Origin: a virus
Virus record (IMG/VR): IMGVR_UViG_3300043419_000357
Coordinates: 1-37,288 of that record
Strand: one strand, 5' to 3'
Length of the DNA: 37,288 nucleotides
Shown one piece after another: positions 37,206 through 37,288 of the stretch (position 1 is its first letter; the number at the start of each line of letters is the position of its first letter). Position numbers and translations under genes: made by a program. Under the pieces are notes generated by a model. The model saw nothing but the letters and a program-made list of their open reading frames with translations. It did not search any database and had not been told where the DNA came from.

Positions 37206-37211
37206 ATTATA
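37206..37211 (-). promoter_or_regulatory. Leaderless promoter -10 (minus)
   Basis: TATAAT (37211-37206) with TGT extension, six bases before ATG 37199. Confidence 0.65.
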
Positions 37212-37219
37212 ACATTGGT

Positions 37220-37248
37220 TTGACAAACCTTAAAACCTATGGTATAAC
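37220..37248 (+). promoter_or_regulatory. Consensus promoter of the edge gene
   Basis: TTGACA, 17 bases, TATAAC with TGG extension. Confidence 0.8.
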
Positions 37249-37279
37249 CTCAGCAGGGGGAAAGATTTGGAGGTTCGTA

Positions 37280-37288
37280 ATGTCCTGG
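37280..37288 (+). CDS. Start of a gene cut by the window end
   Basis: ATG 37280 with GGAGG six bases upstream and a consensus promoter; only three codons are visible (MSW). Product unknown. Confidence 0.6.

Noticed and set aside
1-37288. Integrase, excisionase or attachment site for lysogeny
   Set aside because: No tyrosine or serine recombinase pattern was found; the CDS-tRNA overlap alone does not show an att site.

Overview
This window is most likely part of a tailed-phage genome, or a phage contig, infecting a low-GC actinobacterium. Phage hallmarks are a small and a large terminase subunit, a CHAP endolysin, holin-like membrane proteins, a DUF3310 protein, an HNH nuclease, a tRNA array and dense overlapping genes. 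The actinobacterial signature is a WhiB-type protein, a DUF7455-like zinc protein and very many leaderless promoters. The two large Ala/Thr-rich exported proteins resemble cell-surface proteins of freshwater acI/Nanopelagicales bacteria; that host guess is inference. No capsid, portal or tail genes are recognisable, and the first and last genes run off the window. No integrase or CRISPR array was seen.

Layout. 1-9.4 kb (+): replication and recombination followed by packaging: DnaE-type polymerase (5' end missing), RecA-like ATPase, a small PD-(D/E)XK-like protein, a Cas4/RecB-like Fe-S nuclease, a RuvC-like resolvase, small zinc and HTH proteins, DUF3310, TerS, TerL. 9.4-17.4 kb: exported and lysis genes: a signal-peptide surface protein, a JmjC/cupin-like oxygenase, a PA14 plus coiled-coil protein apparently starting at ATT, two small membrane proteins (holin candidates), a proteasome-like Ntn hydrolase, a subtilisin-like protease and a CHAP endolysin; one P4H-like oxygenase lies on the opposite strand. 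17.4-24.8 kb (+): many small genes including a second P4H-like oxygenase, FmdB-like, DUF7455-like, nuclease, thioredoxin, SLOG-like, WhiB, luciferase-like, Hsp20, two structured-RNA candidates, HNH, and a protein with a conserved phage domain.

24.8-37.2 kb (mostly -): ahpD and ahpC behind a leader that can fold two ways, nine tRNAs, then a modification-enzyme region: a NodU-type carbamoyltransferase, two SGNH hydrolases, two more P4H-like oxygenases and another JmjC-like one, with a PNKP-type phosphatase, a PnuC-like membrane protein and zinc micro-proteins. A compact operon of small unknown genes follows. At 36.2-36.7 kb a gene-free AT-rich region has five TTATCCACA DnaA boxes, direct repeats and inverted repeats, which looks like an origin. 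Divergent promoters then start one gene on each side.

How it works together (inference). The phage brings its own polymerase and recombination set, may use host DnaA at its own origin, and carries stress genes (AhpCD, Hsp20, thioredoxin). An unusually large set of oxygenases plus carbamoyltransferase and SGNH hydrolases suggests modification of a hydroxylated or glycan target. Most transcription units seem to be driven by sigma70-like promoters whose -10 box sits exactly 6 (sometimes 7) bases before the start codon.
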